64,000 nucleotides of DNA, taken from positions 186,001-250,000 of the forward strand of contig NZ_NFLV01000001.1 of assembly GCF_002161065.1 (NCBI RefSeq), in the 5' to 3' direction. A model generated the notes under the pieces. It was not told the origin of the DNA. It worked only from the letters and a program-made list of their open reading frames with translations, and did not search any database. Made by a program: the position numbers and the translations under genes. This document shows, in pieces, positions 46,444-55,826 of this stretch (positions are counted from its first letter, which is position 1; every line of letters starts with the position of its first letter). This stretch comes from Eubacterium sp. An11. GTDB lineage: Bacteria > Bacillota > Clostridia > Lachnospirales > Lachnospiraceae.

Positions 46444-47889
46444 ATGGCATTTGACAGCAGAGAGCAGTTTGAGACTGAGACAGAATTACACGAAGAATGC
46501 GGTGTCATGGGTGTGTATGACCTGGATGGAGGCGATGTGGCCTCCACGGTGTACTACGGGCTGTTTGCCCTGCAGCACAGGGGACAGGAAAGCTGCGGCA
46601 TCGCCGTTTCTGACACCAATGGTCCGAAGAAAAATATTCAGGTTCATAAAGGTATGGGACTGGTCAATGAAGTTTTTCACGGAGAAGATCTGGAAAAACT
46701 CAAAGGCAACATAGGAGTGGGACATGTCCGCTACTCCACAGCAGGGTCCAGCACCCGGGAGAACGCCCAGCCGCTGGTACTCAATTATTATAAGGGAACT
46801 TTGGCTCTGGCCCACAACGGAAATCTGATCAACGCCCTGGAGCTCCGGGAAGAACTGGAGAAAACAGGCGCGATTTTCCAGACAACGATCGATTCCGAGG
46901 TGATCGCTTATCATGTGGCCAGAGAGCGTATCAATTCAGATACCGCTGAGGAAGCGGTGCTGGCTGCCATGAGAAAGATAAAGGGCGCGTATTCCCTGAT
47001 CGTGATGAGCCCGAGAAAGCTTATGGGAGCGAGAGATCCCTTTGGTTTCCGCCCTCTCTGCATCGGAAAGAGAGACAATGCCTACCTGCTGGCATCGGAG
47101 ACCTGCGCCCTTGACGCGGTGGGAGCGCAGTTTGTCCGGGATGTGGAGCCGGGAGAACTGGTGACCATCACGAAGGAAGGAATCCTCTCCAATCGGGAAA
47201 TGTGTTTCGCAGACCCGAAAAAGCAGGCAAGATGTATCTTTGAATATATTTACTTTTCAAGACCGGACGCGGTCTTCGACGGTGTGGGCGTATATGCCAG
47301 CCGGATTCGTGCCGGACGTTTTCTGGCGCAGGATTCCCCGGTGGAAGCTGACCTGGTGGTGGGTGTTCCGGAATCCGGCAACCCGGCGGCACAGGGATAC
47401 GCTATCGAATCAAAGATTCCTTACGGGATCGCGTTTATCAAGAATTCCTACGTGGGAAGAACCTTCATTAAGCCAAAGCAGAGCATGAGAGAGAGCAGCG
47501 TCCAGGTCAAGTTAAATGTTCTGAAAGACAATGTGCGCGGAAAGAGGATCATCATGATCGACGATTCCATCGTGCGGGGAACCACCTGCGGACGGATCGT
47601 GCAGATGTTAAAAGATGCCGGCGCCAAAGAAGTGCATGTGCGTATCAGCTCACCGCCATTTCTGCATCCGTGCTATTTTGGAACGGATATCCCGACGGAG
47701 GATCAGCTCATTGCCCATGGTAAGAGTGTAGAGGAGATCCGGGAGATTTTAGGCGCCGATTCTCTGGCATATCTGCGCATGGAGCGATTGCCGGAAATCT
47801 GTGAGGGGCTGCCATTCTGTGACGCCTGCTTCAGCGGCAATTACCCGCTGGATCCGCCAGAACACGATATTCGCGGCGAACAGGGATAA
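46444..47889 (+). CDS. purF: amidophosphoribosyltransferase
   Basis: A 481-aa enzyme that makes phosphoribosylamine from PRPP and glutamine, the first committed purine step. A short propeptide ends before Cys19 in E-E-C-G-V-M-G-V-Y, the N-terminal nucleophile exposed after cleavage. The PRPP loop is I-M-I-D-D-S-I-V-R-G-T-T. The 4Fe-4S ligand Cys residues of the Bacillus-type enzyme are visible, including C-D-A-C near the end. Own promoter; stop lies at the start of the 22-bp repeats. Confidence 0.96.
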   Translation: MAFDSREQFETETELHEECGVMGVYDLDGGDVASTVYYGLFALQHRGQESCGIAVSDTNGPKKNIQVHKGMGLVNEVFHGEDLEKLKGNIGVGHVRYSTAGSSTRENAQPLVLNYYKGTLALAHNGNLINALELREELEKTGAIFQTTIDSEVIAYHVARERINSDTAEEAVLAAMRKIKGAYSLIVMSPRKLMGARDPFGFRPLCIGKRDNAYLLASETCALDAVGAQFVRDVEPGELVTITKEGILSNREMCFADPKKQARCIFEYIYFSRPDAVFDGVGVYASRIRAGRFLAQDSPVEADLVVGVPESGNPAAQGYAIESKIPYGIAFIKNSYVGRTFIKPKQSMRESSVQVKLNVLKDNVRGKRIIMIDDSIVRGTTCGRIVQMLKDAGAKEVHVRISSPPFLHPCYFGTDIPTEDQLIAHGKSVEEIREILGADSLAYLRMERLPEICEGLPFCDACFSGNYPLDPPEHDIRGEQG

Positions 47890-47939
47890 AACGGTGTCAC
47901 AATAGGCATAAAACAGTGTCACAACAGGCATAAAAGGCC
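47886..47939 (+). repeat. 22-bp direct repeat, two copies plus a partial third
   Basis: Copies at 47886-47907 and 47908-47929 share 20 of 22 bases (ATAAAACxGTGTCACAAxAGG core); a third partial copy, ATAAAAGGCC, starts at 47930. The purF stop lies in the first copy. No terminator is obvious between purF and purB. Confidence 0.75.
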
Positions 47940-48005
47940 AAATTTGTTAAGGTATCACAAAAAGATAGATATAAAAAAGAAGTAGAGGAAAACAGGAGGA
48001 AAACG

Positions 48006-49439
48006 ATGTACGACAGATATCAGAGTCCGCTTTCTGAGCGCTATGCCAGCAAGGAAATGCAGTATATTTTTTCACCGGACAAGAAGTTTAAAACATGGAG
48101 AAAGCTTTGGATTGCCCTGGCAGAGACCGAGTATGAGCTGGGTCTTGACAGTGTGACAAAAGAGCAGATCGAGGAGCTCAAGGCTCATGCCGACGATATT
48201 AACTTTGAGGTGGCAAAAGAAAGAGAAAAAGAAGTCCGCCATGATGTTATGTCCCATGTATACGCTTACGGTGTGCAGTGTCCGAATGCCAAGGGCATTA
48301 TTCACCTGGGAGCTACTTCCTGCTATGTGGGAGATAACACCGACATTATTATCATGACAGAAGCTCTGAAACTGGTGCGGAAGAAAGTATTGAATGTCAT
48401 CAGTGAGCTGGCGGCTTTCGCCATGAAATACAAAGATCTGCCGACGCTGGCGTTCACCCATTTCCAGCCGGCGCAGCCAACCACCGTGGGCAAGAGAGCC
48501 ACTCTGTGGTTAAATGATCTGATGCTTGACCTGGAAGATCTTGATTATGTCATCAGCACCATGAAGCTTCTCGGTTCCAAAGGAACCACAGGAACCCAGG
48601 CAAGCTTCCTGGAACTGTTCAACGGAGATTATGAGACCGTTCGCAAGATTGATAAGAAGATTGCTGAAAAGATGGGCTTTGAGACCTGTTATCCGGTTTC
48701 TGGACAGACCTATTCCAGAAAAGTGGACAGCCGTGTGATCAATGTGCTGGGAGGAATCGCCCAGTCCGCCCATAAGTTCTCCAACGACATCCGTCTTCTC
48801 CAGCACTTAAAGGAAGTTGAGGAACCGTTTGAGAAGAATCAGATCGGTTCTTCTGCCATGGCCTATAAGAGAAATCCGATGCGCAGCGAGCGTATGGCTT
48901 CCCTGGCTGACTATGTGATGGCGGATATGATCAATCCGGCCCTGGTGGCTTCCACCCAGTGGTTTGAGAGAACGCTGGATGATTCCGCCAACAAGCGTCT
49001 GTCTGTGCCGGAAGGATTCCTGGCCATCGACGGTATCCTGGATCTATACTTAAATGTGGTGGACGGCCTGGTGGTATATCCGAAGGTGATCGAGGCACAT
49101 CTCATGAGAGAGCTTCCGTTCATGGCCACAGAGAACATCATGATGGATGCGGTGAAGGCCGGCGGAGACCGTCAGGAACTGCACGAGAAGATCCGTCAGC
49201 ATTCCATGGCAGCGGGCCGTGTAGTGAAAGAAGAAGGAAAAGACAATGACCTGCTGGAGCGGATTGCCGCTGACCCGGCTTTCGGCATGAGCCTTGAACA
49301 GATCCAGGCGATCATGAAGCCGGAGAACTTTGTGGGATGTGCGCCGCAGCAGACGGAAGGATACATCAATGAATATGTCCGCCCGATCCTCGAGGCGAAC
49401 AAAGACGTCCTTGGCATGAAGGCGGAAATCAACGTATAA
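48006..49439 (+). CDS. purB: adenylosuccinate lyase
   Basis: A 477-aa fumarase-superfamily enzyme that removes fumarate from SAICAR and adenylosuccinate. Motifs: H-D-V-M-S-H-V-Y-A-Y-G, T-S-C-Y-V-G-D-N-T-D, T-H-F-Q-P-A-Q-P-T-T and the signature loop G-S-S-A-M-A-Y-K-R-N-P-M with the catalytic Ser. A CAGGAGG site precedes the ATG. Follows purF by about 116 nt. Confidence 0.96.
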   Translation: MYDRYQSPLSERYASKEMQYIFSPDKKFKTWRKLWIALAETEYELGLDSVTKEQIEELKAHADDINFEVAKEREKEVRHDVMSHVYAYGVQCPNAKGIIHLGATSCYVGDNTDIIIMTEALKLVRKKVLNVISELAAFAMKYKDLPTLAFTHFQPAQPTTVGKRATLWLNDLMLDLEDLDYVISTMKLLGSKGTTGTQASFLELFNGDYETVRKIDKKIAEKMGFETCYPVSGQTYSRKVDSRVINVLGGIAQSAHKFSNDIRLLQHLKEVEEPFEKNQIGSSAMAYKRNPMRSERMASLADYVMADMINPALVASTQWFERTLDDSANKRLSVPEGFLAIDGILDLYLNVVDGLVVYPKVIEAHLMRELPFMATENIMMDAVKAGGDRQELHEKIRQHSMAAGRVVKEEGKDNDLLERIAADPAFGMSLEQIQAIMKPENFVGCAPQQTEGYINEYVRPILEANKDVLGMKAEINV

Positions 49440-49530
49440 AAGCAGGTGACAGGCAGAAGCGGTCTGAAGTCCGGACCGCGGAAAAAGAGCAGGAAGGATT
49501 CAGGGAAAAGACTCTGAGAGGAAGGATACA

Positions 49531-51201
49531 GTGGGAAGAAATAATTCGAGTGAACAAAATGTAATAGCGCAGGCGACTATACTGATGGCGGCGGGGATCC
49601 TGGTGAGAATCATCGGAGTGCTCTACCGGAGTCCGGTCACCAGCATCATCGGGGACGAAGGAAACGGATATTATAGTATTGCTTATAATCTGTATTCCAT
49701 GGTCCTCCTGATCGCTTCTTACAGCATACCGATGGCCGTTTCAAAGGTGGTTTCCGGAAAGCTGGCCTTAAAACAGTACCGGGAAGCCCATAAGGTGTTC
49801 CGCTGCGCCCTGATCTATGTTCTGATCGTAGGAGCGATCGCCAGTCTGTTTACCTTCTTTGGTGCATCCATCCTGGTTCCGGACAGCCAGCAGAAGGCGA
49901 TCCCGGTCCTCCGGGTGCTGGCGCCGGCCATCTTTCTGTCCGGTTTCCTCGGTGTTCTGCGGGGATACTTCCAGGCACATTCGACGATGATGCCGACATC
50001 CATCTCCCAGATCATCGAGCAGGTGCTGAATGCCATTGTCAGCATCGGTGCCGCGGTGCTGTTCATTCAGGTTTTTGCCGGGAATAACGAGGGCAGTGTT
50101 CCTGTCTTTGGTGCCATGGGAAGCGCGGCCGGTATCGTGGCCGGCGTGGCGGCAGGTCTTATTTTTATAGTCTTTATCTACCGGCAGAACCGCCCGTATT
50201 TTATGAAACACTGCGAGCAGGATGTGACGGCGGAGAACAGTTCCTACCGGGATATCTTCAAGGTGATGTTCCTGATGATCACGCCGGTCATCCTCAGCAC
50301 CTGTGTCTATAATATCAGCGCGCCCATCGATCAGACGATCTTCATGGACGTGATGGATTATAAGGGAGTGCTGTCGGATACGGCCGCAGCCCTTTACGGA
50401 GTTTTTTCCACCAAGTATCTGACGCTGATCAACGTGCCGGTGGCCCTGGCCAACTCCATGTCCACGGCTATGATCCCGGCGGTGTCCTCGGCCTATACCC
50501 TGGAGAACTATGAAGAGTGCAACGCCCAGGTGAAACAGTCGGTGCATTTCACTATGCTCATCAGTATTCCGAGCGCGGTGGGCCTGTGTGTGCTGGCGTA
50601 TCCGGTCATGCAGGTGCTGTTCCCGCAGAGGGATACCATTGATCTGGCTGTGGGGCTTTTGCGTATCGGCTGTATCAGCGTGGTATTCTACTGCCTTTCC
50701 ACCGTGACCAACGGCGTCCTGCAGGGAATCGGAAAGGTCAATGTGCCGCTCAGAAATGCAGCGGTATCGCTGCTGCTTCACGTGCTGCTGCTGGCAGGCC
50801 TGCTGTATTTCACCAACATGGATCTGCTGGCTCTGGTATTTGCCACCATGTTCTATGCATTTTTCATGTGCGTGTTAAACAGTATCAGCGTCCGCCGGTA
50901 TCTGGGATACCGGCAGGAGGTGAGGAAGACCTTTGTGATTCCGGCCGTATCTGCGGTGGGAATGGGCGTGCTCTGCTATATTTTCTATCAGGGACTTTAC
51001 ATGATCGTGGGCGGAGCACTGGGAGCGCTGCTTCCTCTTCGGCTGCTGGTGCTGGTATGCCTGCTGGTTTCCATTGTTTTTGCAGTTGTCGTATATTTTG
51101 CACTTCTGATAAAATTAAAGGGTGTATCTGAGGAGGAACTGCGAAGATTTCCGAAAGGATATATGATGGTCCGTCTGGCAAGGAAGTTCCGGCTGCTGTA
51201 A
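49531..51201 (+). CDS. MATE/MOP-superfamily polysaccharide flippase (SpoVB/MurJ-like)
   Basis: A 556-aa membrane protein with about 14 hydrophobic segments. The N-terminus (Q-A-T-I-L-M-A-A-G-I-L-V-R-I-I-G-V-L-Y-R) fits the Firmicutes stage V sporulation protein B / lipid II flippase group. It probably moves lipid-linked sugars across the membrane. The GTG start at 49531 has a GAGGAAGG site upstream. It sits between purB and purA with no functional link to them. Confidence 0.85.
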   Translation: MGRNNSSEQNVIAQATILMAAGILVRIIGVLYRSPVTSIIGDEGNGYYSIAYNLYSMVLLIASYSIPMAVSKVVSGKLALKQYREAHKVFRCALIYVLIVGAIASLFTFFGASILVPDSQQKAIPVLRVLAPAIFLSGFLGVLRGYFQAHSTMMPTSISQIIEQVLNAIVSIGAAVLFIQVFAGNNEGSVPVFGAMGSAAGIVAGVAAGLIFIVFIYRQNRPYFMKHCEQDVTAENSSYRDIFKVMFLMITPVILSTCVYNISAPIDQTIFMDVMDYKGVLSDTAAALYGVFSTKYLTLINVPVALANSMSTAMIPAVSSAYTLENYEECNAQVKQSVHFTMLISIPSAVGLCVLAYPVMQVLFPQRDTIDLAVGLLRIGCISVVFYCLSTVTNGVLQGIGKVNVPLRNAAVSLLLHVLLLAGLLYFTNMDLLALVFATMFYAFFMCVLNSISVRRYLGYRQEVRKTFVIPAVSAVGMGVLCYIFYQGLYMIVGGALGALLPLRLLVLVCLLVSIVFAVVVYFALLIKLKGVSEEELRRFPKGYMMVRLARKFRLL

Positions 51202-51232
51202 GGTATTTTCCGATATGGCGGGAAGTTGTTCC

Positions 51233-51261
51233 TTTACTTCTATATAAAAGTGAGATATAAT
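51233..51261 (+). promoter_or_regulatory. sigma-A promoter for purA
   Basis: TTTACT (51233-51238), 17-nt spacer and consensus TATAAT (51256-51261). The transcript would begin near 51268 with a 190-nt leader. Confidence 0.7.
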
Positions 51262-51267
51262 AAAAAT

Positions 51268-51460
51268 GTTGTTTTTTGACAACAGTTCAGGCATATGGCA
51301 TTCTGCCATAGTTGAGGAAACAGGCGCATAGTGCCAGGTAAGCTGCGTTAGCAGTGAGTTTCCGAGATGTCATGGCTGGACTGTTATGCTTTTTTGAGCA
51401 GGTGGAATTCTGCCTGAAATTACAAAATATGTTTTTTAGATAACTGGGAGGAAAGAACGC
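51268..51460 (+). ncRNA. structured 5' leader of purA (candidate cis-regulatory RNA)
   Basis: Several hairpins follow in series: TATGGCA/TGCCATA (51294-51300 with 51304-51310), GGCGC/GTGCC (51323-51327 with 51331-51335), CTGC-GTTA-GCAG (51343-51354). The 39-nt motif 51348-51386 matches 4794-4832 at 35 of 39 bases. A possible outer pair is AACAGT (51281-51286) with ACTGTT (51380-51385). It does not match the purine riboswitch. A GGGAGGAAAG site then precedes purA. Confidence 0.5.
51348..51386 (+). repeat. leader motif, copy B (shared with 4794-4832)
   Basis: An ungapped 39-nt match to the leader of the unknown gene at 4920, with four substitutions, all transitions (C/T or A/G). Both copies lie on the transcribed strand downstream of sigma-A promoters. 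Confidence 0.7.
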
Positions 51461-52750
51461 ATGGTAAAAGCAATTGTAGGCGCCAACTGGGGTGACGAGG
51501 GAAAAGGTAAGATTACAGATATGCTCGCCCAGGATTCCGATATTATTATCCGTTTCCAGGGAGGTGCCAATGCCGGCCATACAATTATAAATAATTACGG
51601 GAAGTTCGCCCTTCATACGCTGCCGTCCGGTGTGTTTTACGGTCATACCACAAGTATTATCGGCAACGGCGTGGCGCTGAATATTCCGGTATTGTTTAAT
51701 GAGCTTAAAGAGATTGTGTCCAAGGGAGTTCCGGAACCGAAGATTCTGGTTTCTGACCGGGCGCAGATTGTGATGCCGTATCACATTTTATTCGATCAGT
51801 ACGAGGAAGAGCGTCTGGGAGGCAAGTCCTTCGGCTCCACCAAGTCCGGCATTGCTCCGTTTTATTCGGACAAATACGCAAAGATCGGTTTCCAGGTGAA
51901 TGAACTGTTCATGGAAGAAGATGCCCTCAGAGAGAAGATTGACCGGGTGCTCTCTCAGAAAAATGTTCTTCTGGAGCATTTATATCATAAGCCGCTCATT
52001 GATGCAGACGAGTTATATGATACTTTGATGGAATACAAAGAGATGGTGGCCCCTTATGTGTGCAATGTATCTTTATATCTGGATAAAGCATTAAAAGAAG
52101 GGAAGAATATTCTTCTGGAAGGACAGCTGGGGACTCTGAAGGATCCGGACCATGGTATTTATCCGATGGTAACTTCATCTTCCACACTGGCAGCATACGG
52201 CGCCATCGGCGCAGGACTGCCTCCATACGCCATTGAGAAGGTAGTGACGGTCTGCAAGGCTTACAGCAGTGCTGTGGGAGCCGGCGCGTTTGTCAGCGAG
52301 ATCTTTGGCGATGAGGCTCAGGAGCTCAGAGTCCGCGGCGGAGACGGCGGAGAGTTCGGAGCGACCACCGGAAGACCGAGAAGAATGGGATGGTTTGACT
52401 GTGTGGCATCCAAATACGGCTGCCGTATGCAGGGAACCACTGATGTGGCATTCACGGTGGTGGATGTGCTGGGATATCTGGATGAGATTCCGGTTTGTGT
52501 GGGTTATGAGATTGACGGCGAAGTCACCACAGAGTTTCCGGTGACCCCTCTTCTTGAGAAGGCAAAACCGGTTCTTAAGACTCTGCCGGGATGGAAGAGC
52601 GATATCCGTGGTATCAGAAAATACGAAGATCTGCCGGAAAACTGCCGGAAATACATCGAGTTTATCGAAGAGCAGATTGGATATCCGATCACCATGGTTT
52701 CCAACGGACCGGGACGTGAGGATATCATTTACCGTACACCGAGCAAGTAG
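51461..52750 (+). CDS. purA: adenylosuccinate synthetase
   Basis: A 429-aa GTP-dependent enzyme that makes adenylosuccinate from IMP and aspartate. It has G-A-N-W-G-D-E-G-K-G-K-I (P-loop), Q-G-G-A-N-A-G-H-T-I and the GTP base contact region V-V-T-V-C-K-A-Y-S-S-A-V-G. All catalytic motifs are present. It has its own promoter and long leader, so it is regulated separately from purF-purB. Confidence 0.96.
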   Translation: MVKAIVGANWGDEGKGKITDMLAQDSDIIIRFQGGANAGHTIINNYGKFALHTLPSGVFYGHTTSIIGNGVALNIPVLFNELKEIVSKGVPEPKILVSDRAQIVMPYHILFDQYEEERLGGKSFGSTKSGIAPFYSDKYAKIGFQVNELFMEEDALREKIDRVLSQKNVLLEHLYHKPLIDADELYDTLMEYKEMVAPYVCNVSLYLDKALKEGKNILLEGQLGTLKDPDHGIYPMVTSSSTLAAYGAIGAGLPPYAIEKVVTVCKAYSSAVGAGAFVSEIFGDEAQELRVRGGDGGEFGATTGRPRRMGWFDCVASKYGCRMQGTTDVAFTVVDVLGYLDEIPVCVGYEIDGEVTTEFPVTPLLEKAKPVLKTLPGWKSDIRGIRKYEDLPENCRKYIEFIEEQIGYPITMVSNGPGREDIIYRTPSK

Positions 52751-52820
52751 ACTTTGACGGTTGACAGATGATGATGCCGCTGGCATCCATACTGAAAGAA
52801 AAGACCAGAAGGAGATTATT

Positions 52821-53843
52821 ATGAAACTGCTTTCCATAGCAATCCCAAGTTACAATTCGCAGGATTATATGAGGAATTGCATAGACAGCCTGTTGACTGG
52901 CGGGGAAGAAGTGGAGATTCTTATTGTTGATGATGGTTCAAAAGATGCGACTCCGCAGATCGCCGATGAGTATGCGGAGAAGTATCCGACCATCGTCCGG
53001 GCAGTCCATCAGCCCAACGGAGGACATGGCGAGGCGGTCAACGCCGGCCTTCGCCATGCTTCCGGCTTTTTTTATAAAGTTGTGGACAGTGATGACTGGG
53101 TGGACCAGGAATCTTATGAAAAGGTACTTTCTTTCCTTCGTCAGGCGGTGAAGGAGGAAGAGCCCCTGGATATGCTCATCTGCAATTATGTATATGAGAA
53201 ACAGGGCGCCAAGAGAAAAAAGGTGATCCAGTATCGTTCCATTTTACCGGAAAACTGTTATTTCGGCTGGGAGGATATCGGACATTTCGGAGCGAGCCAG
53301 AATATCCTGATGCATTCGGTGATTTACCGCACGCAGCTTCTGCGGGACTGCGGTTTTGAACTGCCGAAGCACACTTTTTATGTGGATAATATTTTCGTCT
53401 ACTGGCCGCTGCCGTATGTGAAAAAGATGTTTTATCTGGACACGGATTTTTACCGGTATTTTATCGGCCGGGAAGATCAGTCCGTCAATGAAAAGGTCAT
53501 GATGTCCCGTATTGATCAGCAGATCCGGGTCAATAAGATCATGATTGATATTTACGCAAAGCATGAAGACAGTTTTTCCTGTCCGCAGCTGTGTGAGTAT
53601 ATGCAGCATTATCTGGAAACGATCATGATGGTAACTTCCGTTCTGCTGATGAAGATGAATACAGAAGAGTCCATGGAGATGAGAGACGACGTCTGGAAAT
53701 ACTTACGGGAGAAGTCTCCGAATGCGTATCAGACTCTCAAACACTCTCTGCTGGGCAAGCTTTCCAGTTCCCATGGCAAGCTGTCTCATAAGCTGACAAT
53801 GGGAGGATATAAGATTGCGCAGAAGTGGATCGGATTCAACTAG
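52821..53843 (+). CDS. glycosyltransferase family 2
   Basis: A 340-aa GT-A enzyme. Visible motifs are I-A-I-P-S-Y-N-S-Q, I-L-I-V-D-D-G-S-K-D and K-V-V-D-S-D-D-W-V-D (DXD-type site). It likely adds a sugar to a surface glycan or glycolipid. The ATG at 52821 is preceded by AGAAGGAG; an upstream in-frame ATG has none. Its end overlaps the NusG-II gene by 29 nt. Confidence 0.87.
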   Translation: MKLLSIAIPSYNSQDYMRNCIDSLLTGGEEVEILIVDDGSKDATPQIADEYAEKYPTIVRAVHQPNGGHGEAVNAGLRHASGFFYKVVDSDDWVDQESYEKVLSFLRQAVKEEEPLDMLICNYVYEKQGAKRKKVIQYRSILPENCYFGWEDIGHFGASQNILMHSVIYRTQLLRDCGFELPKHTFYVDNIFVYWPLPYVKKMFYLDTDFYRYFIGREDQSVNEKVMMSRIDQQIRVNKIMIDIYAKHEDSFSCPQLCEYMQHYLETIMMVTSVLLMKMNTEESMEMRDDVWKYLREKSPNAYQTLKHSLLGKLSSSHGKLSHKLTMGGYKIAQKWIGFN

Positions 53844-54222
53844 AGTTTTTCGGAAGCAGGATGTCATCCTCATCCTTTTCTTTCTCGTGATTGCCGCCGC
53901 AGGATTGATCTGGGTAAACATCGGAAGAGAAGGCGGGCAGATTGTCCGGGTGACAGTGGACGGAACAGTGACAGGAGAGTATCCGCTGAACCGTGATGAT
54001 ACCGTTGCCATTGAGGGTGTTGGCGGAAGCAATACGCTGGTGATCGAAGGAGGGCAGGCGGACATGACGGAGGCGGACTGCCCCGATAAGGTGTGTGTCG
54101 ATCATGCGCCCATCTCCGATGTGGGAGAGTCCATTATCTGTCTGCCCCACAAAGTGGTGGTGGAGATCATTGCCGGAGAGGGAGAGACAGAGAATCCGGA
54201 ATTTGATGTGCTTACCCGTTGA
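53815..54222 (+). CDS. NusG domain II-containing membrane protein
   Basis: A 135-aa protein with one membrane segment (about residues 19-36) and an outside beta domain matching the NusG_II family (V-R-V-T-V-D-G, then A-D-C-P-D-K-V-C-V). Such proteins are often found beside Rnf, Gx-transporter or ApbE genes, as here. The TTG start at 53815 is supported by GGGAGG (53801-53806) 8 nt upstream, inside the preceding gene. A Cys pair in C-P-D-K-V-C may bind a metal or form a disulfide. Confidence 0.82.
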   Translation: MRRSGSDSTRVFRKQDVILILFFLVIAAAGLIWVNIGREGGQIVRVTVDGTVTGEYPLNRDDTVAIEGVGGSNTLVIEGGQADMTEADCPDKVCVDHAPISDVGESIICLPHKVVVEIIAGEGETENPEFDVLTR

Positions 54223-54342
54223 TATTGTTATTATATTAACGAAAAAACATCGATCATAAAAAAATTTTGTTTTATTTCTGATACATTTAACAAGATTTTT
54301 TTTGTATGACTTTGAATAATTATTTAATAATTGTGTATAAAG

Positions 54343-54412
54343 AAAAAACGAAAAGAAAGTGTTTGTTATTTAATTAACGTATCTTGATTTTCGTTTTTTT
54401 TTACTATATTAT
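54343..54412 (+). promoter_or_regulatory. hairpin and overlapping promoter upstream of rnfC
   Basis: AAAAAACGAAAA (54343-54354) pairs perfectly with TTTTCGTTTTTT (54388-54399) across a 33-nt loop, then more T's: a terminator-like structure. Inside it, TTGATT (54384-54389) with a 17-nt spacer to TATTAT (54407-54412) forms a promoter for the rnf operon. An alternative promoter is TTGAAT (54312) with TATAAA (54336). The 272-nt gap is very AT-rich and has no gene. Confidence 0.55.
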
Positions 54413-54494
54413 TAAGTTTAGCTTACTTCAATCTGACAAATTTCTTTATAGTTGCAGATGTAGCGACAAAAAGCGAAAGAAAGAGGGTAAAAAA

Positions 54495-55808
54495 ATGGGA
54501 CTACTTACATTTAAAGGTGGCCTTCATCCTTACGATGGAAAGGATCTCAGTAAAGATAAACCGATTACTGAATACCTGCCGCAGGGAGAGATGGTCTATC
54601 CTTTGAGCCAGCATATCGGCGCCCCTGCTGTACCTTGTGTGGCGAAAGGAGACCGGGTGCTGGTCGGCCAGAGAATTGCGGAAGCCGGCGGTTTTGTTTC
54701 CGCTAACATTCACAGTTCTGTTTCCGGTACAGTGAAAGCTGTCGAACCAAGGATGACTGTTTCCGGCGCGAAGGTGAACAGCATTATCGTGGAGAACGAC
54801 GGACAGTACGAACAGGCAGAGTTTACGCCTGTGGCAGACCGCACTCCGGAAGCGGTGATCGCCGCTGTCAGAGAGGCAGGTATTGTGGGCCTCGGCGGTG
54901 CGGGCTTCCCGACGCATGTGAAGCTTTCTCCAAAAGAACCGGATAAGATTGATACCATTATTATCAACGGAGCGGAATGTGAGCCGTATATCACGGCAGA
55001 CTACCGCTGCATGATGGAGATTCCGGAACAGGTGATTTCCGGTCTGAATCTGATTCTTTCCCTGTTCCCGAAGGCAAAAGGGGTTATTGGAATAGAAGAT
55101 AACAAACCGGACGCCATCGCAAAAATGCGCGAATTGTGCAAGAGCGAATCCCGCATTGAGGTGGCAGAACTGAAGACAAAATATCCGCAGGGAGCGGAAC
55201 GTTCTCTGATCTATGCGATTACAGGACGTGCCATCAACTCCGGTATGCTTCCGGCGGACGCCGGCTGCATTGTGGATAATGTGGCCACAGCCATCGCCAT
55301 CCATGAGGCGGTGACCATGGGCAAGCCTCTTTATGAGAGAGTGGTGACAGTGACCGGTGACGCGGTGAATGCTCCGGGTAACTTTAAGGTCAAAGCCGGA
55401 ACGAACGCGGCAGAGCTGGTGGAGGCAGCCGGTGGATTTAAGATCCGTCCGGAGAAGGTGATTTCCGGCGGCCCTATGATGGGTATGGCACTGGGAACCC
55501 TGGATGTTCCCTGCGGAAAGACGTTTTCTTCTCTGCTGTGCTTTACCAAAGATGAGGTGGCGGCCTGTGAACCTGGCAACTGTATCCGCTGCGGCCGCTG
55601 CGTGGAAGTCTGTCCTGCGGGCCTGATGCCTACGAAGCTCTCTGAGGTGGCAGATCATGGAGATTTTGCGCTGTTTGATCAGTTAAACGGATGTGAATGT
55701 GTGGAATGCGGATGCTGTTCCTACGTTTGTCCGGCCAAGAGAAGATTAACCCAGTCCATGAAGACCGGACGCCGGGAGGCGCTGGCTTTAAGACGGAAGA
55801 AAGCATAG
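54495..55808 (+). CDS. rnfC: Rnf electron transport complex subunit C
   Basis: A 437-aa peripheral subunit that accepts electrons between NADH and the membrane chain. It has the Rnf_N/SLBB-like glycine-rich region with G-L-G-G-A-G-F-P-T-H-V (NADH/FMN-binding fold) and two 4Fe-4S motifs near the C-terminus, C-I-R-C-G-R-C-V-E-V-C-P and C-V-E-C-G-C-C-S-Y-V-C-P. The ATG at 54495 follows an AGAGGG box; the frame is open upstream but through the promoter. First gene of a six-gene operon. Confidence 0.95.
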   Translation: MGLLTFKGGLHPYDGKDLSKDKPITEYLPQGEMVYPLSQHIGAPAVPCVAKGDRVLVGQRIAEAGGFVSANIHSSVSGTVKAVEPRMTVSGAKVNSIIVENDGQYEQAEFTPVADRTPEAVIAAVREAGIVGLGGAGFPTHVKLSPKEPDKIDTIIINGAECEPYITADYRCMMEIPEQVISGLNLILSLFPKAKGVIGIEDNKPDAIAKMRELCKSESRIEVAELKTKYPQGAERSLIYAITGRAINSGMLPADAGCIVDNVATAIAIHEAVTMGKPLYERVVTVTGDAVNAPGNFKVKAGTNAAELVEAAGGFKIRPEKVISGGPMMGMALGTLDVPCGKTFSSLLCFTKDEVAACEPGNCIRCGRCVEVCPAGLMPTKLSEVADHGDFALFDQLNGCECVECGCCSYVCPAKRRLTQSMKTGRREALALRRKKA

Positions 55809-55826
55809 CATAAGGAGAGGTGAAAA

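Noticed and set aside
54501-55658. 385-codon minus-strand frame
   Set aside because: Antisense shadow of rnfC.
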